DNA of 64,000 nt. Source: Nymphaea colorata (Eukaryota > Streptophyta > Magnoliopsida > Nymphaeales > Nymphaeaceae). The notes under the pieces were generated by a model, which saw only the letters and a program-made list of their open reading frames with translations, was not told where the DNA came from and did no database searches. The stretch spans positions 12,276,802 to 12,340,801 of the forward strand of contig NC_045145.1 in assembly GCF_008831285.2 (NCBI RefSeq). The letters are read 5' to 3'. The position numbers were made by a program, and so were the translations under genes. The number at the start of each line of letters is the position of its first letter. The stretch's first letter is position 1. Below are positions 1 to 10,689 of this stretch, one piece after another.

Positions 1-243
1 GAAGGGAGCCATGGTTTCCACCAAGCGCAGGTCTTTGTCGGTGAAGCTTTCTATGCCATCGCTGGCGCCAAGAAGCAAGCATCTCAAGGTATTCGGATGA
101 AGCAAACCTTGCCCAAATCTTATTTGTTATTGTTTACCTATTCTGGGGTTTGTTGTCGACTCCAACATCTCATTTATGTGTTTCGTGGTTTTCTTAAAGG
201 GTTGTTTTCTTCAGGGCTTGATTTTGGGGAATCAGGCGGATAA
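1..243. other. Unassigned flank, possible truncated exon
   Basis: The first 88 bases are open on the plus strand and end in CAAG followed by gtattcgg, a plausible 5' splice site. An exon running in from the left edge is therefore possible. The minus strand is also open over the same bases. I recognise no domain and cannot choose a strand. The rest is ordinary AT-rich sequence. Confidence 0.2.
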
Positions 244-597
244 CATGTTTTTCTTTGAGGGTTGAATTGGAGGAATTAGGCGGAGAACTCTCATCCAAAA
301 GAGGTGCAGGTCGCACCGATGGGCGATGTGTCCAACTCAAAGGAATTAGCACCATCGTCTGCATGATACCAGCACCAGCTGAAATCCCAGCTTCCAATCC
401 TGATGTCACAGTCAACAAACCATGTTTTTCTTTGAGGGTTGAATTGGAGGAATTAGGCGGAGAACTCTCATCCAAAAGAGGTGCCAGTCGCACCGATGGG
501 CGATGTGTCCAACTCAAAGGAATTGGCACCATCGTCTGCATGATACCAGCACCAGCTGAAACCCCAGCTTCAAATCCAGATGTCACAGTCAACAAAC
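244..597. repeat. 177-bp direct tandem duplication, two copies
   Basis: The segment beginning CATGTTTTTC at 244 is repeated from 421 with only a handful of substitutions, giving two adjacent copies of exactly 177 bp (59 codons). Because the period is a multiple of three, both strands stay open through the two copies, and neither open frame matches a family I know. The flanks are not similar to the unit. This is a recent local duplication. Coding status is unresolved. Confidence 0.9.
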
Positions 598-627
598 CGG
601 TTGCGAGGCCACCTCCTTCACCAGGTT

Positions 628-680
628 TGTATCCCGAGTTCTACATGTGCCACTTGGGAGAAGGATAGTTGTGAAAAGCA
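628..680 (+). repeat. Roughly 50-bp motif shared with 10602-10652
   Basis: The block around GAGTTCTACATGTGCCACTT, followed by GGGAGAA and a few bases later TTGTGAAAA, occurs here and again at 10602-10652 with few mismatches. The same orientation and similar length suggest two copies of one mobile or duplicated sequence. The identity of the source is unknown. Confidence 0.7.
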
Positions 681-749
681 AGGAAGACTTATTTTCTTTA
701 CTGATAGTCCATCTTTGATGTGATCCTTGACCTTCCGTAACCTCAAATT

Positions 750-1206
750 CTATTATCACCCCTTTATCTGAGAAAACATTGAGTGCTAGTGATGCAGGTC
801 GGATAGGGCGCCTGGTGCTGCCAAAAAAGTATGTAGAGGTATGTTACTGAAATTTTTATTGTCGTCTTTTCTGAAACTAAGACCATGTTAGACTTTTTCG
901 TCCTCTTGTTTTGCCATTTACTAGAGCGTCTAACTTGTTTGGAGCTGCTTTCTTCCTTGGACTTCCTTCAATTAAATTTGGTTTTTGGTACACTCATATG
1001 CTTGATTCTTATGCAATTCTTAATCTTGAACAGACGTACTTCCCAGCATTTTGTCATCCTGAAGGACTGCCTCTTAGGATTCAGGATGCAAATGGAAGCG
1101 ATTGGGTGTTTCAATTTCGATCTTGGCAAATAATAACAGTGGGATGTATGTGTTGGAAGGTGTAACATCATCATTCAGTCAAAGTAACAGCAAGCTGGTG
1201 ACATAG
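750..1206 (+). pseudogene. VAL/HSI2-type B3 DNA-binding domain, two exons, frameshifted
   Basis: Two exons encode most of a B3 domain of the VAL/HSI2/ABI3 class, nuclear repressors that bind RY elements in seed-gene promoters. Exon one (about 750-838) carries [17 protein letters not shown], the hallmark entry to the B3 fold, and ends at a gtatgt donor. Exon two begins after cag at 1034 in matching phase and reads TYFPAFCHPEGLPLRIQDAN, then DWVFQFRSW. After the tryptophan a single missing base shifts the frame. The next frame continues NNNSGMYVLEGVT, and a second indel precedes QAGDI before a gt donor at 1207. Intact homologues read WPNNNSRMYVLEGVTP and then LQAGD here. The PHD-like and CW zinc-finger exons expected in a complete VAL gene are not seen. 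I infer a pseudogene or captured fragment. Assembly errors are a less likely explanation for two indels. Confidence 0.8.
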
Positions 1207-4200
1207 GTAATGTGTGCAGCCTGGTCATTTCTTCTTGCTTGTGCATGTAATGCTTGGCACTCCAATAACTAAGAAGCCTCTCAATCATCCTTGTGCGTCT
1301 CATTAAATTTGTACTTTCTGAAGTTGAGTTTCCTTTTTTTGCATATAAATCAGCAAATGATTGTGATTTCTGTTCAAGTCCCCAAACTTCATGGATTGAC
1401 AAAGCTTTCTACCAGACATAGCACCATTGTTTTTTAGTAGTATCCCATTTAATATAAGGCAACTGGTGTTATGTTATTAGAGGTCATACTGGAATATAGT
1501 ATTATGATCAGAATAGGTTCATAGCCCTATAACCATGTTATTTGGTCATAACTGTATCAGAGTTATGACCATATATATACTTATATATGGTGGGCTGTAT
1601 AAGTAAATGTACCCTATTTAGTACATATTTAGTTGATTTTGATTCTTAGTTTAGTTGAGTTGGTTTCTAGCTAGACATATGTTGGATAAGTTGGGCTGAT
1701 GTGGATGAGCAATAAGGAAACTAAGAGAGAACATCGGTAAGCACGTGATTTTATTTGGTTTCCCTTATGGACATAAATTCGAAGGGCATCACACTTAATC
1801 CCCTCTCCTCACTCATGGGTCCTATTTCTCATTGCTGTTTAGGTAGTAGTTTTTTTGAAATGTAATTCTAGATTTTATATGATTTGATTTTTTTCATTTA
1901 CATAACCTTATACTAGCTAACTATTTCTTGTAGTCTTGCTACGTTTAGTTGTTTTAAAATGTTGGATATGCTTGAGGAGGCCCTATGGTGTTTCCGGCAC
2001 ATAGCCATCTAACCATTCATCTTAACAATCTGACCATTCATCTTAACAATCCCCCATCTACAGCATGCGGTAGATTTCCTTCCATTTATCCATCCTTCTT
2101 GTTTGCTCTTCTTAGCTGGCGTAAAGAATTTTCAAGTGTTAAAAGTGAGAGTAAGAGAAGATGTTCCATCTTCAAGCATCATCGAGCACACTGTCCACCA
2201 CGCTGCTGGGTCCTCCATTGAACTTTCTCTTTCCAGGTTGGGACTTGGTTCCATTTGGAATCGTGGTAAGGTCAGGTCTTATTGGTGAGTGTCAAACAGG
2301 TTTAAAGTCTTTAGCCTTTGAGACCTAGCTTCAGTATGTATCTTTTTTTATGTTCCACGTGATTCCAGCCTATGGCCGTGCTCAGTTTAGAGTTAGTTTC
2401 ATGTAGTGCGTCAGTTAACTAGAGTCCTCATCATGTGATACTATTGTTGAAAGTCACGTGTTCAGACTTTCTACTTGTGGTGCTTGACTGGCCTTCTTTA
2501 GGTGCATATTTTATTTGTAGTCTAATCCAGGGGGGACGTGGGTAGTTTTCTGATTTCATGCTTGTTTGGATCTTAATTGAGCTTGTGATTTTCAATATGT
2601 ATGTTAGTTGTGCATGGCATGGTTACACCGATTTATATTTTAGAATGCATATGAATATTGGAGCTGTTATGCCTTGGTATTTACTTTGTGTGTTTGTTTC
2701 TCTTCATGGGTCAAGCTTTTCTGAATGGGTTGAACCTAGTTAGTTAGCTGAATTATTTTGCAAGCATATATTAGCCATCGATTTGTTTTTTTGTTATTTG
2801 TCTTTGGTCATTGACATTCCTTATATCATAAGAATTCACTATTTTTGAAGGTCCTCTGTTTCCGTTGAGTCAATACAACATTTAGTTTTGGTATCAACTC
2901 TTTACAACGACAGGTCTAACCATGATTTGGCAAACCTGTAAAAACTACAAAAATCATTCTCTGTTTCAGAGTCAGATGACTTATGACGTTCTGATCTGGG
3001 ATAAAGTTGAATTTGGGTTTGATTGTTGGTTTGAAGTTTCTTGTGTGAAAATCAGCTGACAAAATTTCAAATTTTTTTCAACTTTGAGTATTTTGATATA
3101 TTGTTGTTAAACTTTTCGCTCTCACAAACGAAAATTTTGGAAACTGAGCTCTATTTCTTGTTTTTTTTAATTCCATCTAGGAAACAGATTTTTCAATTTT
3201 ACTTTTTACAAATTTTTTAGTGAAACTTTCTAATTATTATTATTATTATTTATTTAAGGCTCTGTATCCATATCAAACCCAATACTCCAACCTACACAGT
3301 TTTAGACTTTTTGTTTAGTGGGGAGAATTGTGATTTTGCATATATTTGTGTGTTATTGCTAGGGAAATTATCTAGCAAGGCTTTTGATTGCCTTATTTTG
3401 TTGGAGCCCTTCCTCACTTGGGTCAATGAGAAGGTGTGGGCTGCCAAGCCACTAGGTCCTTGCTTTAGGATCTCAAGGCATCACTCTTCCTTGGAGTCCT
3501 TGGTGAGTCTGAGGATGGGGATGTGGTGCGACCTCTAGGGTGAGAATAAGGAGGGAGGCATAATGTGCATGGGTGCTTAGGGACTTGGTAGGGATTCAGC
3601 TTGGCTAGGTGGGTGCTAAAGGAGAGGGGCGTGGAGGTTATGGGAGTGGTTGAAGTCGGGGGGCTATACATGAGAGAGAGAGAGAGAGGGAGCGAAGGGG
3701 CTTGAATCTCCCTTGTGCATGTCCTTCATCATTTTCTGTACAGCCAATTGAGTTTCTCTAAGTCGAACATGGATCCATTTGGTTGTCCTTATGAAATTTA
3801 TGTTTTTTTTTGTGAAGAACACATTTTAAATTGAATTTTCTTGATGTTTTGATCTAGTTCGAGATGCATGAAAGTTTCGTTTTAAATTGAATTTTCTTCT
3901 TGTTGACTTCCTAGCTGTAGTTTAGTATAGTGGGGATGTGGTTCAGGGTAGTGCTCGTGGTTCAGAATGCCAAGCTTGTTTGAGTCTAAGTTAAAGTAGT
4001 TGCAGTTTGATTGTTAACTGTCGTGTTCTCTTCATTGAGCTTGTGATTCTATTAAAATGCAGATACGTTAGTTGCACATGTCATGGCTATACCTAGGTAT
4101 ATAAGAATGCATTTGTATACTAGAGTTTTATAGTCGTCTATATTTGCCGCTACTTCTGCTACATCGGTATCTTCACTTTGTTTTGTTTCTCACTTCAAGC

Positions 4201-4722
4201 CTCTTGAAAAGGCTAGCCCCTTTCTCTCTTGAGTGCATAGGACACTTGAATATGCTTTTTTTGGGGAAGACTCTTCCTGTCGTCATAATTGTTGATGGTG
4301 CAGTAGAACATGGAGGCAATAGGATGATCTGTAAAGATTTGATCATTGGTTCTGCATGCATTGTATTTTCTCCTAAAATTGGTAGCCAGTTGAAGGGGGT
4401 TGTGAAGAAAGGGACTAGGAGCATTTTATAAACTCCTCCTATGCATCAATGTACCAGTGCAATTTTTGAAATAATGATCTTATGTTGCTTTTCAGGATTT
4501 GTGGATTAATTGGAAAACTTTAGATAGAGATTTGCATTTGAGTTCGTATAATTAAACTTGTTTAGGTATGAAGCTCAATTTGTGATGGCACATGTACAGG
4601 GTTCATCTCTTTTTTTTTCATTTTTTTATTGCAGATAGTTGAATTTGGCATCCTTCATATATTTCTGCTATGTATTCTTGACATACTTTTAAAAATTCAA
4701 GTTATTCAACTGCTGTTTGTAG
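1207..4722. other. Gene-poor spacer between B3 and GH2 exons
   Basis: AT-rich sequence with no recognisable exon. It contains a perfect 21-bp-period duplication (ACCATTCATCTTAACAATC at 2012 and 2033), a short ATT run near 3235-3250, and a GA run at 3671-3688. The stretch 2103-2235 is open and ends in a good gt donor but matches nothing I know. The tract could be intron or intergenic sequence. Confidence 0.5.
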
Positions 4723-4962
4723 GACCTCTCAAGTATTGGTGCAAGAGAAGCAAAGTTGATGTGCTGGTTTCCAACTTAGCCGCATGGAATAACGATGCTG
4801 TTTCTAGGTCTTTTGAAAGTGTTGGCTATTGGGTTGAGGGCTTGCCATTTGTGCACTCATTGAGTGGTTACTGGAAATTTTATTTGGCAACTAGCCCCAC
4901 AAGAACACCTATGAGGTTCTATGAGAGTACATTCGAAGATATAAATTGCGAAGAGCTACCAG
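4723..4962 (+). CDS. Plant GH2 beta-galactosidase (LacZ-like), single isolated exon
   Basis: An 80-codon exon bounded by tttgtag and gtttgt encodes part of the N-terminal sugar-binding domain of the plant glycoside hydrolase family 2 beta-galactosidase (LacZ-like, over 1000 residues in full). Recognisable blocks are LKYWCKRSKVDVLVSNLAAW, NNDAVSRSFESVGYWVEGLP and SLSGYWKFYLATSPT. In the family the next exon starts VPSNWQMHGFDRPIYTNV. That exon is not found downstream, nor is the first exon (WEDPSFIKWRKR region) upstream. The TIM-barrel catalytic domain is absent. The exon is intact and its splice signals are good. I infer a relic or captured exon, although a gene with very long introns interrupted by insertions cannot be excluded. 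It has the same strand as the B3 fragment 3.5 kb upstream. Confidence 0.75.
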
Positions 4963-7130
4963 GTTTGTCTTTTTCTCTCATATGCAAATCAGTGGCAGAC
5001 TTAGAAAGTTGAGCCGTAGGGCCTCTGTCTTGTAATCTAGTAGAATATAAAATGTCGTTGCACGTAAGATTTTCCTGAAAAACAAGAATAACAAATTGCA
5101 CTACTACACAAGAATAAGTTAATAAGTTAATGAACAATATAATTTTTAATGTCTTATTTAAGGCTTTTTTTTAATATGATAGAAAGGTGATGTCACTTAA
5201 CGGGCCTTCTTTTTGGGAGTTTGCCCAATAAAAGTTGACATGAGATCTTTATATCTGTTGTAAAGAAAACTAAATCCACACTACAAGTTGAAATTGCTGC
5301 CTGAAATGGATTTTCAATGAGAAGATGGGTGTTCATAAAAATTTGTCTATATCAAACTTTATGTGCAACCTGTACAAAAGAAACACGGCAATTGTTATAC
5401 TCTCTTATAATTGATATTCATTAAGAAAACATTTTTCCTTTTTTTAATATGGAAAATTTTGAAATGAGAAACTGCATGTGGGCCTTTGCACATCCTAAGC
5501 CATGGGTGGGTCTTTGATGTCAACTAATTTTATGTGACATTATTTTATACTTCTTGCTCGTTTGCCTATCCACCAAAAGTGGGAGTGGTCATTGTTTCTC
5601 TAAGCTTTACTAGTGTCATGTTCACTTATGTGACTACTTATCTTTCTATTGCTCTCATTCATATGTGACTAAACTACTAAGTTTACAAATACCTACACTT
5701 TCTGAGTTTCGCAAGGTGACCGCCCTGTTCATAAATCCTGCAACCTGTAAAGAATCTCAAGTCATGCTTATTCAGGTACTAAGGTCTTGGATTGTGAATG
5801 CATGGCAGGTGTTTGAGAGAGAGAGAGAGAGAGCGATTTCTAAATTTTCGTAAATGTTGTGTTCGCAAGTTTAATTCTAACTGGAACAGGGTAATCTTGC
5901 ATAGCCAAGAAGAACGAGGTAATGCTAGATCATGCAGTCACATGCTCTAAGACCTTGTTGTCTTTGAACGAGGTATTTAAAATATTTGTGATCAAATAGT
6001 ATTTGAATATGCATTGCTTTTTTGACTTGTTTTTTTCTGTTGATTAAGAACACAAACTTTATATTTGCATTGTTAAAATTAGTTTGTAATGCCAGGACAA
6101 AGTTAACTTCTGATGTTCTTCATTTTTATGTTTCTTCGTGCATTGGTGAACATTGACCATGTGAAATCAACTTACCCAAATCACTAGCCCACCGTTTGCA
6201 TTAGTTCTTGTAGTGCATTTTCAAGTAGTCCTCCTTGGAATGCTGAACTATGACCCCATATGCTTATTTTGCAGCCTTTGGCATTCATTTTCTTTCTATT
6301 TAGCCCACCATTTTCTTGACCTAAACATGCAACTTTTGCCGAACTTGGCAAACTCGACCTCCGAACTGGCTCCTTCACTTTGAGACAAATTAAAGTAGCC
6401 ACATTGAAATTCGATGCTGTTGACATGTGGAACTTTTCTGTATAAAATCTCTAGGGTAGTTAGTTTGTCATTGCTGTGTATGGTGCAATGTTTAGATATT
6501 AACTATTCCTTATTTCTGTGTATTGACTAAGTTTTCATTCCTAGTGATACAAGAAGTATGTAGGTGAAACCAAGTAAATAGGCTACTGAGTGAGGCCTAG
6601 TTTGTGGATGGTACCTACGTTTCTTTGAGAAGCCTTCCTTCAGTTAATTATGATTTTCAGTCAACCAAACCCCCTCCCACTAAAAACTGTTTTTTAGAGG
6701 GTCAAGTTGTTTTTACATGTATATTGTATAATTCCCATTTTAACCATATGTAGATAACAAACCAAAAAGAAAATCTTGAAAATTAGTGTTATCTTCTCAG
6801 CTGTTTTATTACTTCTTTTCTACTTATATTTTATATTTGACAATGCTTTCCTGAAAAATCTTGAAAATTGCATGTATATACTGATGTATGTGATTCCATG
6901 CTCTTGCAAACCTATAAGTAGCAGCTCTTTCATGAGTTTGCTGAACATTTAGACAGAATTGTGACAAAGATAGGTTGTTCACTTATTTTCACCTGCTATG
7001 CCTGTGCATCTCATTGCAATGTAGCTTCTTTGCTAACTCTTCTTTCTTTTCCTCGCATATTGTGCAGTACCTGAACACTATAAGCTGGTTGCGGAGGCAA
7101 AGTTCCCAGTAATTTTATATCTCAGTCCAC
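4963..7130. other. AT-rich spacer, no gene seen
   Basis: No conserved exon is recognisable. A GA run lies at 5816-5832. A tiny exon-like block (7068-7102, preceded by tgtgcag) reads VPEHYKLVAEAK but is too short to assign. The continuation of the GH2 gene was looked for here and not found. Confidence 0.5.
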
Positions 7131-7541
7131 ATTCAAATTCATTTGTTGATATGTACAGTATACTATAAAATATATACTACATACATGTATTGTATATTTG
7201 TTAACGTATGTATATTAACATGTCACATACTATATAAGTATACACATATCACATATATAATAAATATATGTATTATATTCCACATATATGTATATACCAC
7301 TATATTATAGTATAATATAGTACGTATGTACATACATATATAGTTTCAAATGTTATACATATTATGCATATACATACATATATATGTAATATGTTTATAT
7401 ATATGATTATATATATATGTGTGTATATATATATATATATGATGTAATACACTAATATGATTACACTTGTATATATCCATAGTAGTAACTATGTTATATA
7501 GTATGCATCTATGTCACATTGGTGCGGGTGTGGCTAGAGCA

Positions 7542-7603
<62 letters not shown>

Positions 7604-8380
7604 TATACACATGTTATTTGTTATATATGTAATTTTATTTGTGTATATTTTTAAATTTTTTATCAAGCTTACCTTAATCTCATCAAAATTCAAAGTTTTG
7701 TTAAATAGGAGAGAAAAAGATAGGAGAAGGAAAAAAAGAAAACAAACAAGAGAAAAGAATAACATATGCCATCAGGAGCATCCCATTAGGTTTGATCGAG
7801 TCGAGTGACGTGCCAGTTCGCACCCACAGCGGTGCACGTGTGCCACCATAGTTCGTGCACCCATGTGACTTACTTTATAACATGTTAATAACATATGCAA
7901 TGTATAATTTATCATATATGTATATATATGTCACATAACATATATAACACACACACACACATATATATACATATGTGTATATATATGATACATTTATGTA
8001 TATATCACATATATGTAATACATGTAATATATTGTGTATATAATGTGTACATATAGTTGTATGTATATAATATTATAGTATATGACGTAAATAGTATATA
8101 GTTATAGGTATATGTATATATAACTATTATAGTTTTATATATGTATATTACATAAATATTATATATAATTGTATATAATGTATATATGACATCATAAATC
8201 TAGTATATTACTATGTAACGTATACGTAAATGTATAATATATATATAATACATAAAATATATGACGTATATGATATTTGTATATTTATAATATCTGCATA
8301 CATTAGCATATAACATGTAGGTAACTATGTGATTTATACGTATTACATATGACATATACTATGTATTCATGCAGAACAAA
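7130..8380. repeat. 1.2-kb TA/TG-rich low-complexity tract
   Basis: Almost the whole interval consists of imperfect TATATG, TACATA and TATATA runs on both strands, interrupted only at about 7640-7870 by more ordinary sequence. It contains a (TA) run joined to a long T run at 7540-7600 and a CA run near 7951. Open frames here are lysine or tyrosine/isoleucine repeats and are artefacts. Confidence 0.9.
7540..7600. repeat. (TA)n then (T)n microsatellite
   Basis: About twelve TA units run directly into roughly 37 consecutive T. Run length at such a site is likely to be unreliable in the assembly. Confidence 0.95.
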
Positions 8381-8399
8381 CATAAATGCTAAACATGAT

Positions 8400-8540
8400 A
8401 AGATTGGTAACTGAGCATTCTTGGTGTCCCTCAAGGCCAGCGCACTCACTGTGACAACACCTGAGTTTGGAAACTGGTCCCAAGCAGGTGTAGCAGAATT
8501 ACAAATGGGGCTTGGAAGCACATTGGAAAGCAAAAAGTAA
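8400..8540 (+). other. Coding-like island, unidentified
   Basis: Directly after the TA-rich tract the base composition becomes balanced. The plus frame reads AFLVSLKASALTVTTPEFGN and continues to a stop after LESKK. PEFGNW recalls the NOI/RIN4 signature (PxFGNW), but the neighbouring residues do not fit. The minus frame is also open. Function and strand are unresolved. Confidence 0.2.
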
Positions 8541-9102
8541 GGTGCTTTTGAAGTGTCTTGAGAGCACTATTTAAAGAAAGAAGCCAGCTTCCTTTGTGAC
8601 CAGAACTGTGCTTCCCATTCAGGCAACTGATGCAAGCTTCTTTTTTCAGTAAAATCTAGACTCCTAATGTAATCAAACCTATTTTATAAATCTTTGCCCA
8701 AGCTTAAAACTTAATTATGCAAAAAGTTTGGAGTTTGAAACTTGAATGTTTGATCTTTGTTTATAAGTTATATTTTTTGCTGGCTAGTTGTCTCTTAACT
8801 TACTACTTTGGCTCTCGTTTGCTTCATGATCTACTTTTGAGTCACTTCCAGTTCATTTCTCAGTTCCTACTTCCGAAAATTTGTAGGGGTCTCTCTACTC
8901 ACTCGCAATTCCATACTAACCCTGGTCCCAAGAACAGAGGCAAATGTGAATAAGTGCTTGGTGTTTTAAGTTACTGGAAATAAATATGCTTTAGATAACA
9001 TATTCCTTATCATCTTGTTATGATGTTATCTGTTTTTGGGAAACAAGGAAGATTGATTGTGCTAGCCCATGACTAATTTTTGTCTTCCTTTGATAATTGC
9101 AG

Positions 9103-9239
9103 AATGTTGATATGGATAACTTTGATGACTTTGGCACCAATTTGTATACAGCACCTGAGACTTCCTTTTTGGGCACAGGCTTTGATGAAAACGAGCTAAA
9201 ATGCATAGATAACGAAGAGACAGACACTGCAGCTCAAAG
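9103..9239 (+). CDS. Exon-like segment, unknown acidic protein
   Basis: This is a 137-base segment flanked by a pyrimidine-rich attgcag acceptor and a gttgat donor. The translation starts NVDMDNFDDFGTNLYTAPET and continues to DNEETDTAAQ, acidic and protein-like, with no stop. I do not recognise the family. It shares orientation with the B3 and GH2 fragments upstream and with another exon-like block at 10392. It could be a real exon of an unrecognised gene or a captured fragment. Confidence 0.35.
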
Positions 9240-10391
9240 GTTGATGATTTTAATTGTTAATATGTTCATCAATTAGTTTCTCATTTTGCATTCCTCTAGC
9301 ACATGCTAATTTAGTGCTTCTATTAGAAATATATGCACATGAATAAGCATTTTATACTTAAGTTGGTCATAAAGAACTGTTTTTTCTTCTGGTGTAATGT
9401 TAATTTCTTTTTTCCCAAACTAATTACTTATTTACTCTTTAGTCTCTGATTTCAAATGAAATCATTCTGGGTCTATCTTGCAAGCAGGACATGTTCAGCG
9501 ATTCATGTATTTGAAGTTCATTTTCTTCTTGTCTGCATTCTCCATTATGTTATTGTGTATTTCCCACATTAGCTTACGACAGTCTTGTTCTTACTTGGTT
9601 TTTCTCTTCTCCAACTTGGCTGTCTATTAAGTACATGATGTGCATCCAGCGTTCTAGCCATATATTGGTGCTGTTTGTAATGTTAAATTAATCAGTGGTG
9701 ATCACAATGCCTCTCTGACATGATAATACTGTGATTTGTTAGTGAGCTAAGAACAAGTTGGCTTTGTTTGATTTAAGTGGTTTTTTATTAATAAATATTG
9801 CTACTACTGTTGCTGTTATCACATTTATTCAGCAATTTGACACGATTTTGAGCCGTTCAAGAATGACCCTGGCTGGAATTATACTGTATTTCATGGTACT
9901 GAAATCCATGGATCCAAATCAACCCTCTTTGAATCAATATAGATCACATGTCCTTTTTATTTTTAATTATTTTCAATATTCTGAATTTTTTATTTTTTCT
10001 CTTTTACCTTTTTATCATAAACAATACAATTTTTAACTTTCTCTGATTCGCAAATGAATTCTGCTTTTGTTTCAGCTAATCGTTTGAATATTTTGCTGAC
10101 TGATTAGATTTAGGAACAAATTTTAGCATCACTTCGTTTATTGACGACAATTTTTGTTCCATGTTGACTGTTTCTTAATTCTTCTGTCTTCTTTTATGCT
10201 ATTTTATTGAACTCTTTTCTTGTGTCCTGCTTCAAAATCTTTTTGAACCCTTTCTTAAGGTGCCAGGACCTTAAAGCAGGTGAGCTCATTTACATTTCTT
10301 CTGATTGAGTGTGACTTTTGTTGTTTAAATATCTCAAGAGCATTTGATATATGCTTATTGTTGCTATTCCTTTTTCTCTTTTTATCATTAG
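9240..10391. other. AT-rich spacer or intron
   Basis: No conserved coding sequence is visible. Open frames such as 9758-10036 are hydrophobic AT-rich artefacts. A very short exon candidate (10265-10278) lies between ccag and gtgagc. Confidence 0.4.
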
Positions 10392-10477
10392 ACAAAATCG
10401 TGTTCTGAAAGTGTGCTATGGAAAGGAAAGTGTAGTGCAAATCTAGGTCTTGTGCCAAAAGATGCAAAGCTTGATAA
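10392..10477 (+). CDS. Exon-like segment, unknown product
   Basis: The block between an attag acceptor and a gtatgc donor translates as TKSCSESVLWKGKCSANLGL and then VPKDAKLD. The composition is protein-like and both splice signals are present, but no family is recognised. It may belong to the same transcript as 9103-9239. Support is weak because the exon is short. Confidence 0.25.
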
Positions 10478-10601
10478 GTATGCTATCAGCTGTATATTTA
10501 TGTTTCTTCTTGTTTATCTACTCACCTCTAGAAAGTCATTTTTCAGCTATCATCTCTGTTATCAAATTTCGGGAATCAGATGTATCAGAGCAGAAGGTTT
10601 T

Positions 10602-10652
10602 TATTCTGAGTTCTACATGTGCCACTTGGGAGAACGATGATTGTGAAAACCG
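10602..10652 (+). repeat. Second copy of the 50-bp motif at 628-680
   Basis: This is a near copy of the block at 628-680 in the same orientation. Just upstream, at 10581-10591, TGTATCAGAGC resembles a copia primer-binding site complementary to initiator tRNA-Met (consensus TGGTATCAGAGC). The motif may therefore lie just inside the 5' end of an LTR element. No matching 5' LTR is seen. Confidence 0.6.
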
Positions 10653-10689
10653 GTTTTCCGTAACCTTTTTCCGTTTTGCTTATTGTGGG

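Noticed and set aside
194-668. Calling the 133- or 137-codon frames over the 177-bp duplication as genes
   Set aside because: Both strands are equally open and neither matches a known family. The length comes from the duplication.
7467-7808. Open frames of poly-Tyr/Ile, poly-Phe or poly-Lys (also at 28497-28733, 45547-46001)
   Set aside because: They translate TA, T/A or CT microsatellites and have no other coding character.
10581-10591. Calling 10581 a definite primer-binding site and assigning a 5' LTR
   Set aside because: The match to TGGTATCAGAGC is imperfect and the sequence upstream does not resemble the 3' LTR at 12937-13442.
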